A DNA stretch of 64,000 bases from the NCBI RefSeq assembly GCF_001295925.1, contig NZ_LJHQ01000043.1:1-64000 (forward strand). Reading direction: 5' to 3'. Numbering within the stretch: the first letter of the stretch is position 1; every line of letters starts with the position of its first letter. This document shows positions 17,304-25,414 of the stretch, piece by piece. The stretch is from Allobosea sp. AAP35 (GTDB lineage Bacteria > Pseudomonadota > Alphaproteobacteria > Rhizobiales > Beijerinckiaceae). The notes under the pieces are model-generated. The model was not told where the DNA came from and did no database searches. It was given only the letters and a program-made list of their open reading frames with translations. The translations under genes and the position numbers were made by a program.

Positions 17304-18349
17304 GACGGCTTCCCGAACGACGATTGACCCAGACGCTCGACAAGTGGCAGGACCCTGTGAATAGCAGCGTCAAGCTCAGCTGTGGTTCCGAAGCTTCCCC
17401 CCCCGACGATGAGGACCCGATAAGCCGGCTCCGCTCCCCGTTGCACTGGCACCGCCAAAAGGGCACCTGAGGGCATGATCTCGCAATCGTCTTCGTTACG
17501 GCAGTCATAGATGCGGGGGTGCCGACAAAAATGAAGCAAAAAACGCTCAGGATCGGCACTGATTGATCCTTCGTATCCCACGCATTCCCAGCCTTCGGCG
17601 CTCATCTTCCACAGGCAGGCCCAGGTGAAGCAAAAGTCGTCAGGTCCGGGTGATTTTGCGAGAAACGCCGAAGGACGCAGCCAGGTTAGTCCGCGCCAAG
17701 CCTCTTCCTGACTCGTCTGCAACGGAACCGGCGGGAGGACGTCAGGTCCAGGCTTGCGCTGGATGTCCTCAGGCAAAGCCGTAGAGGGTTGGGCATCTAC
17801 CTCCGCTAGCACGATAGCTCGTTCCAGATCCTTGATGCGTCCTCGCAAGGCCGTTGCGTGATCGACGGCAAGGCCAAGGTCATCACGTGCATCATCCCGC
17901 TCACGTGCGAGGCGTTGGCGCTCCTCCTCTATCCGGTCACGAAACGTTCCAAGAACAATGGCGGCGAAAAGCCAGAGGACCGGTTCCTTGAACACCCGGA
18001 ACATCAGGTCGTAGAAGTCGTCCTCCGTCGTCGTCGTTGGAGGCCCGAACAGCCAAGCACAAAGACCGGCAAGGGCTGCAGCAAATAAGCCTGGTAGGGT
18101 GCCATGAATGAGGGCTGCAGCCACGACAGGTAGCCAGAATGGATGCGGCGAGGCTGCCAGCAGCATGACGCGCGGCTGCAATACAATCGCGATCGCCAAG
18201 ATCACCGAGATAAGAACGCATATCTCGAAGACCCATGATCGCCATCCCTCCTGGCCATCTAAGGGCAGGCGAAATTTGTCGAGCTGCTGCTTGAGAACAT
18301 TGGCAAAGTCACGACGTGCTTCACCGTCCGGAAGCGTTGGGCCGGTCAT
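17300..18349 (-). CDS. pelD: PelD-like inner-membrane protein lacking the GGDEF domain
   Basis: Protein of 349 residues. Hydrophobic helices at about 38-58, 68-83, 86-102 and 122-137 are followed by a charged coiled coil (about 138-183) and a GAF-like domain (about 205-345; VPVQRGAEPAYRVLIVGGGS near its end). Pseudomonas PelD (455 residues) has the same plan plus a C-terminal degenerate GGDEF domain whose RxxD site binds c-di-GMP and switches on Pel synthesis. Here the protein stops where that domain should begin, and I find no RxxD-GGDEF-like segment. The protein should still assemble the synthase, but c-di-GMP control must be lost or work differently. 4-base overlaps join both neighbours. 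Confidence 0.8.
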   Translation of the reverse strand: MTGPTLPDGEARRDFANVLKQQLDKFRLPLDGQEGWRSWVFEICVLISVILAIAIVLQPRVMLLAASPHPFWLPVVAAALIHGTLPGLFAAALAGLCAWLFGPPTTTTEDDFYDLMFRVFKEPVLWLFAAIVLGTFRDRIEEERQRLARERDDARDDLGLAVDHATALRGRIKDLERAIVLAEVDAQPSTALPEDIQRKPGPDVLPPVPLQTSQEEAWRGLTWLRPSAFLAKSPGPDDFCFTWACLWKMSAEGWECVGYEGSISADPERFLLHFCRHPRIYDCRNEDDCEIMPSGALLAVPVQRGAEPAYRVLIVGGGSFGTTAELDAAIHRVLPLVERLGQSSFGKPS

Positions 18350-19764
18350 GGCAAAGCACCCATGGAACGGGGAGCACCTTGCGCTGCTGCCAGACTTGGC
18401 GCACCGAACGGATCAAAGCCTGGCATGACAAGACCAGCTTGCCGAACGGCCAACTGCAGATGTGGCAAAAGGATCGAGGGAAGCTCGCCCTCACTGCGGC
18501 GCCGGATCAGTTCGCGGGCCAGGTTAGTGGGAGCGAAGCTCTGCTCGGCAAGGCTCAGCCAGAGCATTGAAAGAGACTCGTCGTCTTCCGTCAGATCGGC
18601 CTGCTCCAGATAGAAGCTGGCCATGGCCGGCTGCTTCTCGGCGAATGCAACCTGTGCCGCAAAAATTGGATCGAGGACTGCGAGTTCAGGCGACAGGTGG
18701 GCTCGCAAGGGTCCAAGGCCATTGAAGCTCCACTTTTCGAAAAGAGCGGAGGAAAGGGCAAGCCCGAGTTTCTTTTGGCGCTCGTCTGAGGCTCGCAAGA
18801 GACGGTCGGTTTTGGCCATGATCTCGCCGAGCAACCCCCTCGCGACCGCCAGGCTGACATAGCTCGTAATGGCTTCGCGGCGCTCACGGGTGACTTTGAC
18901 GTCGGAAAACTGTTCAACTAGGTCCCCTGCGAGCGCGACATGTCCACGGCTGAGGAGGGCCCAAATCACTCCCGCGCGCGGTGCGTCGGGCGATGAACCG
19001 GGCTTTGATAGGGGAACGCCAGCAAGGGCTAGAGCTTCTTTTATAGCCCCGCTTTCTATTAGACGAAGTATCATCGGCAGGCGCGGATAAATGCTTGTAT
19101 CGAGCGCTGCCCAACGGCTTGCCCGCCGCAAAGCTTCATCAATGGCACTGCTGCTCACGAGAAGATCAAAGAGAAGAGAGCCGTAGTGCTCCTGGTCTGC
19201 GGGATAGTGGTCATCGGCCACGCGAAGCGTCTGTACCGCACCTGCGAGATTGCCAGTTTGGGCGAGCAAACCACCAAGGCGCGTGAGGAAATCGCTACCT
19301 AAAAGCGAGCGATTCCGCTCAAGGAGCGCCATCTCATCGCCAAAGCGACCATGCAGCCGATAAAGGCGAGCAAGTTTCTCTACGTATGCGGTGTTTGGAG
19401 CGATAAGCACAAGATTGGCGAGAGCGGAAAGCGTACCCTCGAGGTCTTGCTCGAGTTCAAAGAATTCGGCAGCCTTTCTTAACGTGCGGGGGCTGTCTGG
19501 CGTGCCGGCAAGATATTCGCGTAAAGCCTTGTCGGCACGGCTGGCATCCCCAACCGTGTGATTAAGCTCGAAAACGCGGGCGAGGATCGCGCTACGACGA
19601 TCACCGCGATCATAGAGTGTGTTGGCAAGGCGGGTGGCGGATTCGATTTCTCCATCGCGCTCGAGCATGGAGATATGCTCAAGTTCGCTTGGGATGAGTG
19701 CCAGAGCTGCCAAGCCGGCGCCAAACGCGATCGCGATGATGGCAAGCGAAAGCGGGCGTCTCAC
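18346..19764 (-). CDS. PelB-like TPR protein without beta-barrel
   Basis: Protein of 472 residues with an N-terminal membrane anchor (about 4-25, RRPLSLAIIAIAFGAGLAAL) and helical TPR-like repeats through most of the rest, presumably in the periplasm. In Pseudomonas the equivalent gene encodes PelB (about 1190 residues): periplasmic TPRs plus an outer-membrane porin barrel. This version has only the anchor and TPR portion and ends without beta-strand-rich sequence, so it cannot form the export pore. It may still bring PelA to the polymer, the known role of PelB TPRs. GTG start overlaps the pelA stop (GTGA). Confidence 0.7.
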   Translation of the reverse strand: MRRPLSLAIIAIAFGAGLAALALIPSELEHISMLERDGEIESATRLANTLYDRGDRRSAILARVFELNHTVGDASRADKALREYLAGTPDSPRTLRKAAEFFELEQDLEGTLSALANLVLIAPNTAYVEKLARLYRLHGRFGDEMALLERNRSLLGSDFLTRLGGLLAQTGNLAGAVQTLRVADDHYPADQEHYGSLLFDLLVSSSAIDEALRRASRWAALDTSIYPRLPMILRLIESGAIKEALALAGVPLSKPGSSPDAPRAGVIWALLSRGHVALAGDLVEQFSDVKVTRERREAITSYVSLAVARGLLGEIMAKTDRLLRASDERQKKLGLALSSALFEKWSFNGLGPLRAHLSPELAVLDPIFAAQVAFAEKQPAMASFYLEQADLTEDDESLSMLWLSLAEQSFAPTNLARELIRRRSEGELPSILLPHLQLAVRQAGLVMPGFDPFGAPSLAAAQGAPRSMGALP

Positions 19765-22130
19765 GACTTGACCCCGCAGCGAATTTCAACGTCGACGGGC
19801 TCGAAGGCGCGCAGCGCCAGGGAAAAATTCAACGAGCCGTGCGTATCCGCCTGCGAGCGGACTGTCTCAAGCACGTGGCCATGCCGACTGGCCGTAATGG
19901 TCAACGGACCTTGAGGCAGATGATCGAACACAAACTCTCCGTTCCCGAAGCCCTCGGCGACAAATTGCAGACCGCAGGCTTCGCGCCTCATATGGCGAAG
20001 TTGCCAGCGGCTCTCGCGCAGCGAGGCCACGGCGAATGAGGATCGTTCGACAGCGCTACGCCGTTTGAGAACAAGGGTTGCGATCCCCGCGCTGGCATCG
20101 AGTGCGATGTAGAGCGAGCCGGCATGGCTGTTGGTACCAAGGATGCCAATGCTTGCGGCAAGATCAGGAACGAGGTGGCCGGGCTGATCTAAGCGCAATG
20201 TTTGGAGGCCATCGCGCGTACTAATGGTCCAGCTGAGCTCTCCGGTCTGGGCTATACTTGCCGAGAAAAAGCCGTCGGCGATAGCTGCGTACTCGGAGGC
20301 CTTGATGGGGGCAAGCTTTGCTTCCCGCGCCCAATCGAGATGGAAGCGAACTGCTTCCAATGACGCGCGGCGCTCGGCCGAATAGGTATGGTAATAGACA
20401 TTCACGCCTTTGAGGCGACGCGGCAGTTCGGTGCGCTCCAGCGTCTCCCGCAACTGGCGAAATCCGTGGAAATGAGCCGTCCAAAGATTGGTGTATGTGT
20501 TCTCATTGGAATTCACAGCATAAATTTGCCGCTCGCCGCCGACGACTCGGGACAGGGGGGCGACATAGGCCAGGGACGGGTGCTGGGCATCAAAGCGGGT
20601 GTCGCCCCCATTCATGTTGCGAACGCCCGCTTGACGCGTTGCCTTGATGATGCCCTCAAATGGTCGCGTGTTGCCGCTCCATAGATAGAGCGCTGCCCTC
20701 TTGCCCTCGGGGGCGAGAGCCTGCGTTATCTGAAGGGCGTGGGTAACTTCACGATCGATCGAGAAGGGATCGCGGAGGAAAGCGCGCGGAGCGTGATTGC
20801 CGCCGACCAGATAACGGGTACGGCGCGCCTCGGCCGCGTTGACAAAGCCAATTGCCTCCATCAGGCGGGTGGTAAAGTTTTTCGTCTGACGCTGGTTCTC
20901 GACGATCAGATCATATTCGGCGGCACGGCTGTAATTGGCAAAAAAGTCCCAGTTGAAGGGATGTGTGCAGGTGTGGCTTGCCACTTCCACCTGGGGGAGC
21001 GCAAAAACCCGCCGCGCCGTCTCCATCGCCCTCTGCCCCCCACCTAGCTCCTGATCGGTATCCTCGGCAACCAGACCGACCGTTACGGGCAGATCGGGAT
21101 AGGGTTCGATCAGTTCACGCAGCATCATCTGTGAAGCTGTGACCTGTTCGCCGGTTCGGCCGTTCTGGACGACATTGTTCCAGGCGTCCCCGTCGATGTC
21201 ACTGGAATACATAGTCCTGCCAGGCACCGCCGACCCGGCGGCAGGCGTCGCCGTGCCGCGGCGGGGCCGATAGCCGTCGATCTGGACGCCGTTGTTCCAA
21301 GCGTCACCGTCGACATGGCTGAAGTAGAGCCGGCGGCCCGATACCGTTGTGGTGTCGGGGATGGGGAAAAGGGCTGAGCCAAGTGCCGCTTTGAAGAAGC
21401 TGAGCGGGTTTACGATCCAGCGCGCAGCACCGGTCGTTGCATCGCCATGCACGATGTAGCCATGGGCCACATAGCCACCGGCTGGGCCAACGGCAGCGAC
21501 GATCGAACGCCGCTCGCGGCCCTCAAAACGAAGCGTATATTCCAGCCCTATACGAGCGCCCGAGCCGACGCGTTCGACAAGAGCATGCTCGTTTGGGACC
21601 GGGTCGAGTGCCCGCTCAAACTCCATTAGATCGCGGTCAAGGCTTGCGACCTTGGCATCGAGAACGCTGGAAACGAACTCACCGGTGAAGCGCAGACCCA
21701 TTTTCGCGAAGATGCGGTTGGCCAGCCGCACCGTTTCGGGCACAAAGGGAACGCCGAGCGAGCCCAGAATAATCACCTTGATACCTTGGTCCGACATCTC
21801 GTTGAGCCAGGCAAGATATTCTATGTGATCATCAAGTTCGTATTGTAACCAGGTCAGGACAGCTGCAGCCGTCGCCATGGTCGCAGCATCGGGCAATCCT
21901 TGGCGGATATCACGATAGACCAACCGGTACCCGAGATGATTGAGAGGAAATTCCACACGCATGTGCACCTGCGTCTGGGAATTTCGTGGCTCTCTTTCAC
22001 TGTCAAAAATGACGACGACGTCGCGCAAAACGGGTTGCGCACTGGCCGCGCCGTAAGAAATAGCCCACGTCAAAAAAACGATAGCAATAATGTTGACCAT
22101 ACGCGACACTGATATGACCCCACGCAACAC
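19761..22130 (-). CDS. pelA: PelA-like polysaccharide deacetylase lacking the hydrolase domain
   Basis: Exported protein of 789 residues, first gene of the operon. After a signal sequence (MVNIIAIVFLTW...AASAQ) comes a Rossmann-like PelA middle domain (about 35-240). Then follows a deacetylase domain with metal-site motifs: two DGDAWNN aspartate segments (about 271-279 and 310-318) and the His-x3-His motif SHTCTHPFNW (about 384-393). A beta-rich C-terminal region follows (about 600-789). It should partially de-N-acetylate Pel in the periplasm. Classical PelA (948 residues) begins with a glycoside hydrolase domain absent here; a separate gene at 10984-11940 carries one. The start could be GTG 22130 or, better placed for the signal peptide, ATG 22100. 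Confidence 0.85.
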   Translation of the reverse strand: MLRGVISVSRMVNIIAIVFLTWAISYGAASAQPVLRDVVVIFDSEREPRNSQTQVHMRVEFPLNHLGYRLVYRDIRQGLPDAATMATAAAVLTWLQYELDDHIEYLAWLNEMSDQGIKVIILGSLGVPFVPETVRLANRIFAKMGLRFTGEFVSSVLDAKVASLDRDLMEFERALDPVPNEHALVERVGSGARIGLEYTLRFEGRERRSIVAAVGPAGGYVAHGYIVHGDATTGAARWIVNPLSFFKAALGSALFPIPDTTTVSGRRLYFSHVDGDAWNNGVQIDGYRPRRGTATPAAGSAVPGRTMYSSDIDGDAWNNVVQNGRTGEQVTASQMMLRELIEPYPDLPVTVGLVAEDTDQELGGGQRAMETARRVFALPQVEVASHTCTHPFNWDFFANYSRAAEYDLIVENQRQTKNFTTRLMEAIGFVNAAEARRTRYLVGGNHAPRAFLRDPFSIDREVTHALQITQALAPEGKRAALYLWSGNTRPFEGIIKATRQAGVRNMNGGDTRFDAQHPSLAYVAPLSRVVGGERQIYAVNSNENTYTNLWTAHFHGFRQLRETLERTELPRRLKGVNVYYHTYSAERRASLEAVRFHLDWAREAKLAPIKASEYAAIADGFFSASIAQTGELSWTISTRDGLQTLRLDQPGHLVPDLAASIGILGTNSHAGSLYIALDASAGIATLVLKRRSAVERSSFAVASLRESRWQLRHMRREACGLQFVAEGFGNGEFVFDHLPQGPLTITASRHGHVLETVRSQADTHGSLNFSLALRAFEPVDVEIRCGVKS

Positions 22131-22697
22131 AGATTAGACCACTAATATAGACCATCTTTAGGTGGTCATAAGTGGACGATTTCTATCAATTTGACCGAAG
22201 AAGCGCAGTATTCCCCAGAGGCGCTCTACGCGCTACCGGAACAGCAACGGTCGCGACGCCATATTTACTCAGGCAGAGGATCGTGGATGTATCGATGTCG
22301 GTAGGCGCCAAGATGGCGGAGCCAAACACGCCGGTTTTATGGGGCCCGTAGAGGCCATAATCGGCGACCACTCCTCGACACAGATCGGATCTGTGCAACG
22401 ACGCCGATCCGTAAGACTGTTATCCAGCAAAATGGCCATGTCACATTTCCTCAATGCAACGAGGCCTCTTCGTTGCTAACTCCGACTTACGCTCACCGTC
22501 CCGCAACGGCCTTATTCATATTTCATTAACCGCAAACAAGAGTCCAGACGGCTTGGCGATGAGTGACGGCGTCAAATTGTAACGGTGATGCCCTGAGAGT
22601 TCTCAGAAATCGGGGTCATCGTTAGCCGCTGCAGCGCAGCCCAGCTGGGGACCCGCAAAAACCTCGTGCTTCTTCGCACACACGCGGCGCCATCGTC
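22131..22697. other. Leader/promoter region of the Pel operon
   Basis: 567 bases upstream of pelA with no convincing gene; two minus-strand frames (22186-22454) lack a recognisable product or ribosome site. It must hold the promoter for the eight-gene operon. The most structured part is the inverted repeat at 22139-22175, described separately. The stretch 22490-22570 is AT-rich (TTCATATTTCATTAACCGC) and is a reasonable promoter location, although no -35/-10 pair stands out. Confidence 0.4.
22139..22175 (-). promoter_or_regulatory. Inverted repeat just upstream of pelA
   Basis: Arm CCACTAATATAGACCA (22139-22154) pairs with TGGTCATAAGTGG (22163-22175) around an 8-base loop, with three extra bases in the first arm. 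It lies 9 bases before the GTG and 39 before the ATG candidate start of pelA. As RNA it would form a hairpin in the operon leader; as DNA it could be an operator for a dimeric regulator. Which of these is true cannot be decided from sequence. Confidence 0.45.
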
Positions 22698-22880
22698 TTA
22701 CCACAGGTTCCAATATTTGCCGACCATAGCGACGATGAAGCTCCATATCAGCGCGTTCGCCGCCATAATCAGCATCCACACAATCATCATGTTAGTGCGG
22801 CTGACAGGCGTGTCAGCTGGTTGAAGCGCGTGCCTGCTCTCGCCAAACCGAAATTCTGGATCGGATGTCATGGTGCACAA
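22698..22880 (-). CDS. Small membrane protein, unknown
   Basis: Open frame for 60 residues: a polar N-terminal half (TSDPEFRFGESRHALQPAD) and one strong transmembrane helix (about 31-55, MMIVWMLIMAANALIWSFIVAMV) followed by GKYWNLW. The split between soluble head and single helix is typical of genuine small inner-membrane proteins. It is on the same strand as the Pel operon but about 570 bases upstream, so co-transcription is uncertain. The start may be the ATG at the fourth codon. I do not recognise it. Confidence 0.45.
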   Translation of the reverse strand: MCTMTSDPEFRFGESRHALQPADTPVSRTNMMIVWMLIMAANALIWSFIVAMVGKYWNLW

Positions 22881-23138
22881 AATCTCAACGATGAGGCGGA
22901 CGGATGATACAGGCTTTGGCTAGATTGGAGCTTATGCGTGGGCATCCCCCAAATTAGGTATGCCTACACATATGACGACGTTACGGAAGTGCCAAAATCA
23001 ATATTTGGCCTTTGAAGCCGAGCCCAAGGAGATTTTAGCAGTTTCAGCCGGATGTAATCTAGACTACGCATACGAGGAGGACCGCAGACGGAAGCCGTTG
23101 CGCGATTGCCGCGGGGGCATGATGGCGGCACGTGAAGT

Positions 23139-23606
23139 TCAGGCGGCCTTCTGGTCTGCGGGCTTTTCGGCTTCGCGCAGGAGCCGCCACTGCCACGGCA
23201 GCAGTTCGTGCAGACGTGAGACGGGCAGATCGCGATGCGGGCCAGGACGTCGGCGAGCCAGGCTTTCGGATCGACGTCGTTGAGGCGAGCCGTGGCGATG
23301 AGCGTGAGCATGACGGCGGCTCGGTCAGCGCCGCGCTGGCTGCCGCCGAAGGTCCAGTTGCGCCGCCCCAGAGCAAAGCCTCGTAGCGCTCTTTCGGCTG
23401 CGTTGTTGCTGAGGCAGATCCTGCCCTCGTCGAGGAAGCGGGCGAAGTCGGCCCAGCGCCTGAGCATGTAGTTGATCGGCTTCAGGACCTCGGCACTGCG
23501 CCCGTTGATCGCGCGCTCGATCTCAAACAGCGCGTCGAGGCGTTTCACCGCCGCCAGGGCAACCGGGGAGACCGGCTTGCCCTTCACGCCGTCCAGAGCT
23601 GCGCCA
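23139..23606 (-). pseudogene. IS66-family transposase (TnpC) C-terminal remnant
   Basis: The last ~155 residues of an IS66 transposase are recognisable, beginning KGKPVSPVALAAVKRLDALFEIER and including the diagnostic NNAAERALRGFALGRRNW. A one-base deletion near 23232 shifts the frame; in the next frame the normal ending LPVSRLHELLPWQWRLLREAEKP is read through to a TGA at 23139-23141. The N-terminal three quarters of the gene and the partner tnpA/tnpB genes are missing: homology stops at about 23606. It is a dead fragment marking past insertion and deletion at the right end of the island. Confidence 0.85.
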
Positions 23607-23754
23607 TTGAAGTGATCTGACCGAAATTATTGGGCGATTTTAGCCCTTCCCGTCCGAGCTGAGGCCCGTTGGTCGCCCTCAGACGACGGACCCTTCGCGA
23701 GGGCATGAAAGCGATTGTGGGAAGCATCTTAATTTTTGTGTCCGGGGCGGATTG

Positions 23755-23974
23755 AGCTTGACCACGTGATGAAGCGTTCCTCGAACATGATGGCGACCCG
23801 GGATCTTGCTTTGCCCCATCCGCGCAGAGCCATTGTCCGCTCGGCCGCTGCGTCGCGCAAGACGAGATAGATCAGTTGGATCGCAGCGTCTTCTGTGGGA
23901 AAATGCCCCGTATATTGACCGAGCGCCGGAGCTTGGCATTCAGGGCCTTGATCGCATTTCGTCATGTAAATCAT
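23755..23974 (-). pseudogene. IS256-family transposase C-terminal remnant
   Basis: The tail of an IS256/mutator-type transposase: MIYMTK followed after a short out-of-frame segment by GHFPTEDAAIQLIYLVLRD and then AIMFEERF, which match the conserved end of that family. About 18 codons in the middle (CDQGPECQAPAL) are read in the wrong frame, showing compensating indels. The catalytic DDE portion is absent. Together with the IS66 fragment it shows repeated mobile-element traffic here. Confidence 0.7.
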
Positions 23975-24021
23975 TTTCCGCTCGCCCTACCGCAACGCTG
24001 GTCGCGGCCGAAGCCTCGCCG

Positions 24022-25158
24022 TCACTGCCTGAGGACGAGCCGGCTGAGCAGCGCTGCAAGTTCGCTCTGGCGCATCACGCCGGTTTTGGCGAAGATGCGC
24101 TTCAGGACGGTGCGCGTCGTCTGCTCGGTGATCCCAAGCCTCTTGCTCGCGTCGCGGGGGGCGATCCCGGCGCCGATCAGCGTTGCCACGCGCGCCTCCC
24201 CAAGTGTTAGCCCGAACAGGTCACGCAGCAGAGCCGGATCGATCGGGTCGCCATTGACCGAGCGGCTGACGACAACGACGCCACTGACGCCCGCGAGCAA
24301 CTTGTCGATGATACGATCAGGGCCATGCCGGACCGGCAATGTATGTATCGCCAGATACCCCGTTTCGTCGCTGGTGGGCACGAGCACTGGCCTAGCTGGC
24401 GCAGCCGAAAAGGTCGAGCCGTCCATGCTGATAACCGCGGCAATCGCCGCGCGCAATTCCTCGCGCTGGGGTGTTGCGTCGACCGACACCCTGCCACCGA
24501 CCACCGACAGGCCCTTGCCCTCCATAGCGAGCGCCGCCTCGTTCTGGAAGACCACTCGGGCCGCCTCGTCGAGAAAATAGATGCCGACATCGAGCTTAGA
24601 CAGGACATCGGCCAGCGTGGCTTGCCCTGCCTCGGCCCGGATCAGCCGGATGCCAAGCCGAAGAGCCTGTTCGACATGGCGACCGAGCCGGGATAGCACC
24701 GCAAGCTCGTCATCCCCAAAGGCCGGCTTGTCGGCACGCCGCTGCACCGAGAGCGCCAATGCGAATTTGGGGTCCGGCGAGATGTTGACCCCGCCGAACC
24801 ATTTCAAATCGTGACTGCGAAGGAAGGTCGTAAAATACGGCAACGACTGCATCTCCTCGTCCGAGCAAACATGTCGGTCGGTCACGGCGTCGGTGTTGGC
24901 CAGATAACCGAGTTCGCCCGTCCGCTTGAAGCGGATGTCGTAACGCCACCATTCGCCGCGTTCGTAGTCGCGCTGCGCCATTTCAAGCGATGGAGTGCAG
25001 ATCGTGCCAAGCGCGCCGTTCTCGCGCTGGAAAATCATGATCGCACCAACATCCCCAGAACAATTCGCTATAGACTGAAGAGCGTCGGGCCAAAGAGCCG
25101 GCGAACCCGCCGCTGAGTATATGGCGTCGATAGCCTCCAATAGAACGTCACGGTTCAC
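24022..25158 (-). CDS. LuxR-family transcriptional regulator
   Basis: DNA-binding regulator of 378 residues. The C-terminal ~65 residues form a LuxR-type helix-turn-helix: FGLTLGEARVATLIGAGIAPRD, then RLGITEQTTRTVLKRIFAKTG, the usual spacing for this fold. The upstream region holds a sensory domain (about 1-190) and a PAS-like segment (about 195-300). No receiver domain is present, so it is not a two-component regulator. Similar stand-alone regulators are common in Rhizobiales, mostly uncharacterised. It lies between dead insertion sequences and the island terminus; a role in controlling island genes is possible but not shown. Confidence 0.8.
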   Translation of the reverse strand: MNRDVLLEAIDAIYSAAGSPALWPDALQSIANCSGDVGAIMIFQRENGALGTICTPSLEMAQRDYERGEWWRYDIRFKRTGELGYLANTDAVTDRHVCSDEEMQSLPYFTTFLRSHDLKWFGGVNISPDPKFALALSVQRRADKPAFGDDELAVLSRLGRHVEQALRLGIRLIRAEAGQATLADVLSKLDVGIYFLDEAARVVFQNEAALAMEGKGLSVVGGRVSVDATPQREELRAAIAAVISMDGSTFSAAPARPVLVPTSDETGYLAIHTLPVRHGPDRIIDKLLAGVSGVVVVSRSVNGDPIDPALLRDLFGLTLGEARVATLIGAGIAPRDASKRLGITEQTTRTVLKRIFAKTGVMRQSELAALLSRLVLRQ

Positions 25159-25335
25159 GCGGCAGCTCCACTGCGATCACGGCGCTTGGACTATTCACGC
25201 GCCTGACGCCTTTATGGGGCAGCACTACCGGACTTCAAGATGAGCCGCCGTGTTAACCCGGATGGGGATTCGGCCTCGGCTGATCGCCCGTATCCAGCCG
25301 GCTGCCGGAAAGCCGACGTTCCAGACGTCGACTAT

Positions 25336-25414
25336 GGGCCAACTTTATCGTTCAACTGATCCGGGCAGGTCTCGGGAGCCGCCAAGGCCGTTTCGGACAA
25401 TAGTGCCCTTGACA
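25336..25414 (+). repeat. Transposon-like terminus, copy 2, abutting comM
   Basis: Matches the copy at 6030-6107 in two blocks: GGGCCAACTTT with CGTTCAAC, and GGACAATAGTGCC with TTGACATG, 59 bases apart. It ends in ACA at 25412-25414, and the very next bases (TGTTGATGAAC) read as comM coding sequence in frame (Leu-Met-Asn-Gly-Pro-Pro). The junction is therefore sharp and fits insertion of an element with TGT...ACA ends into comM. The opposite end is not in the window. Confidence 0.55.
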
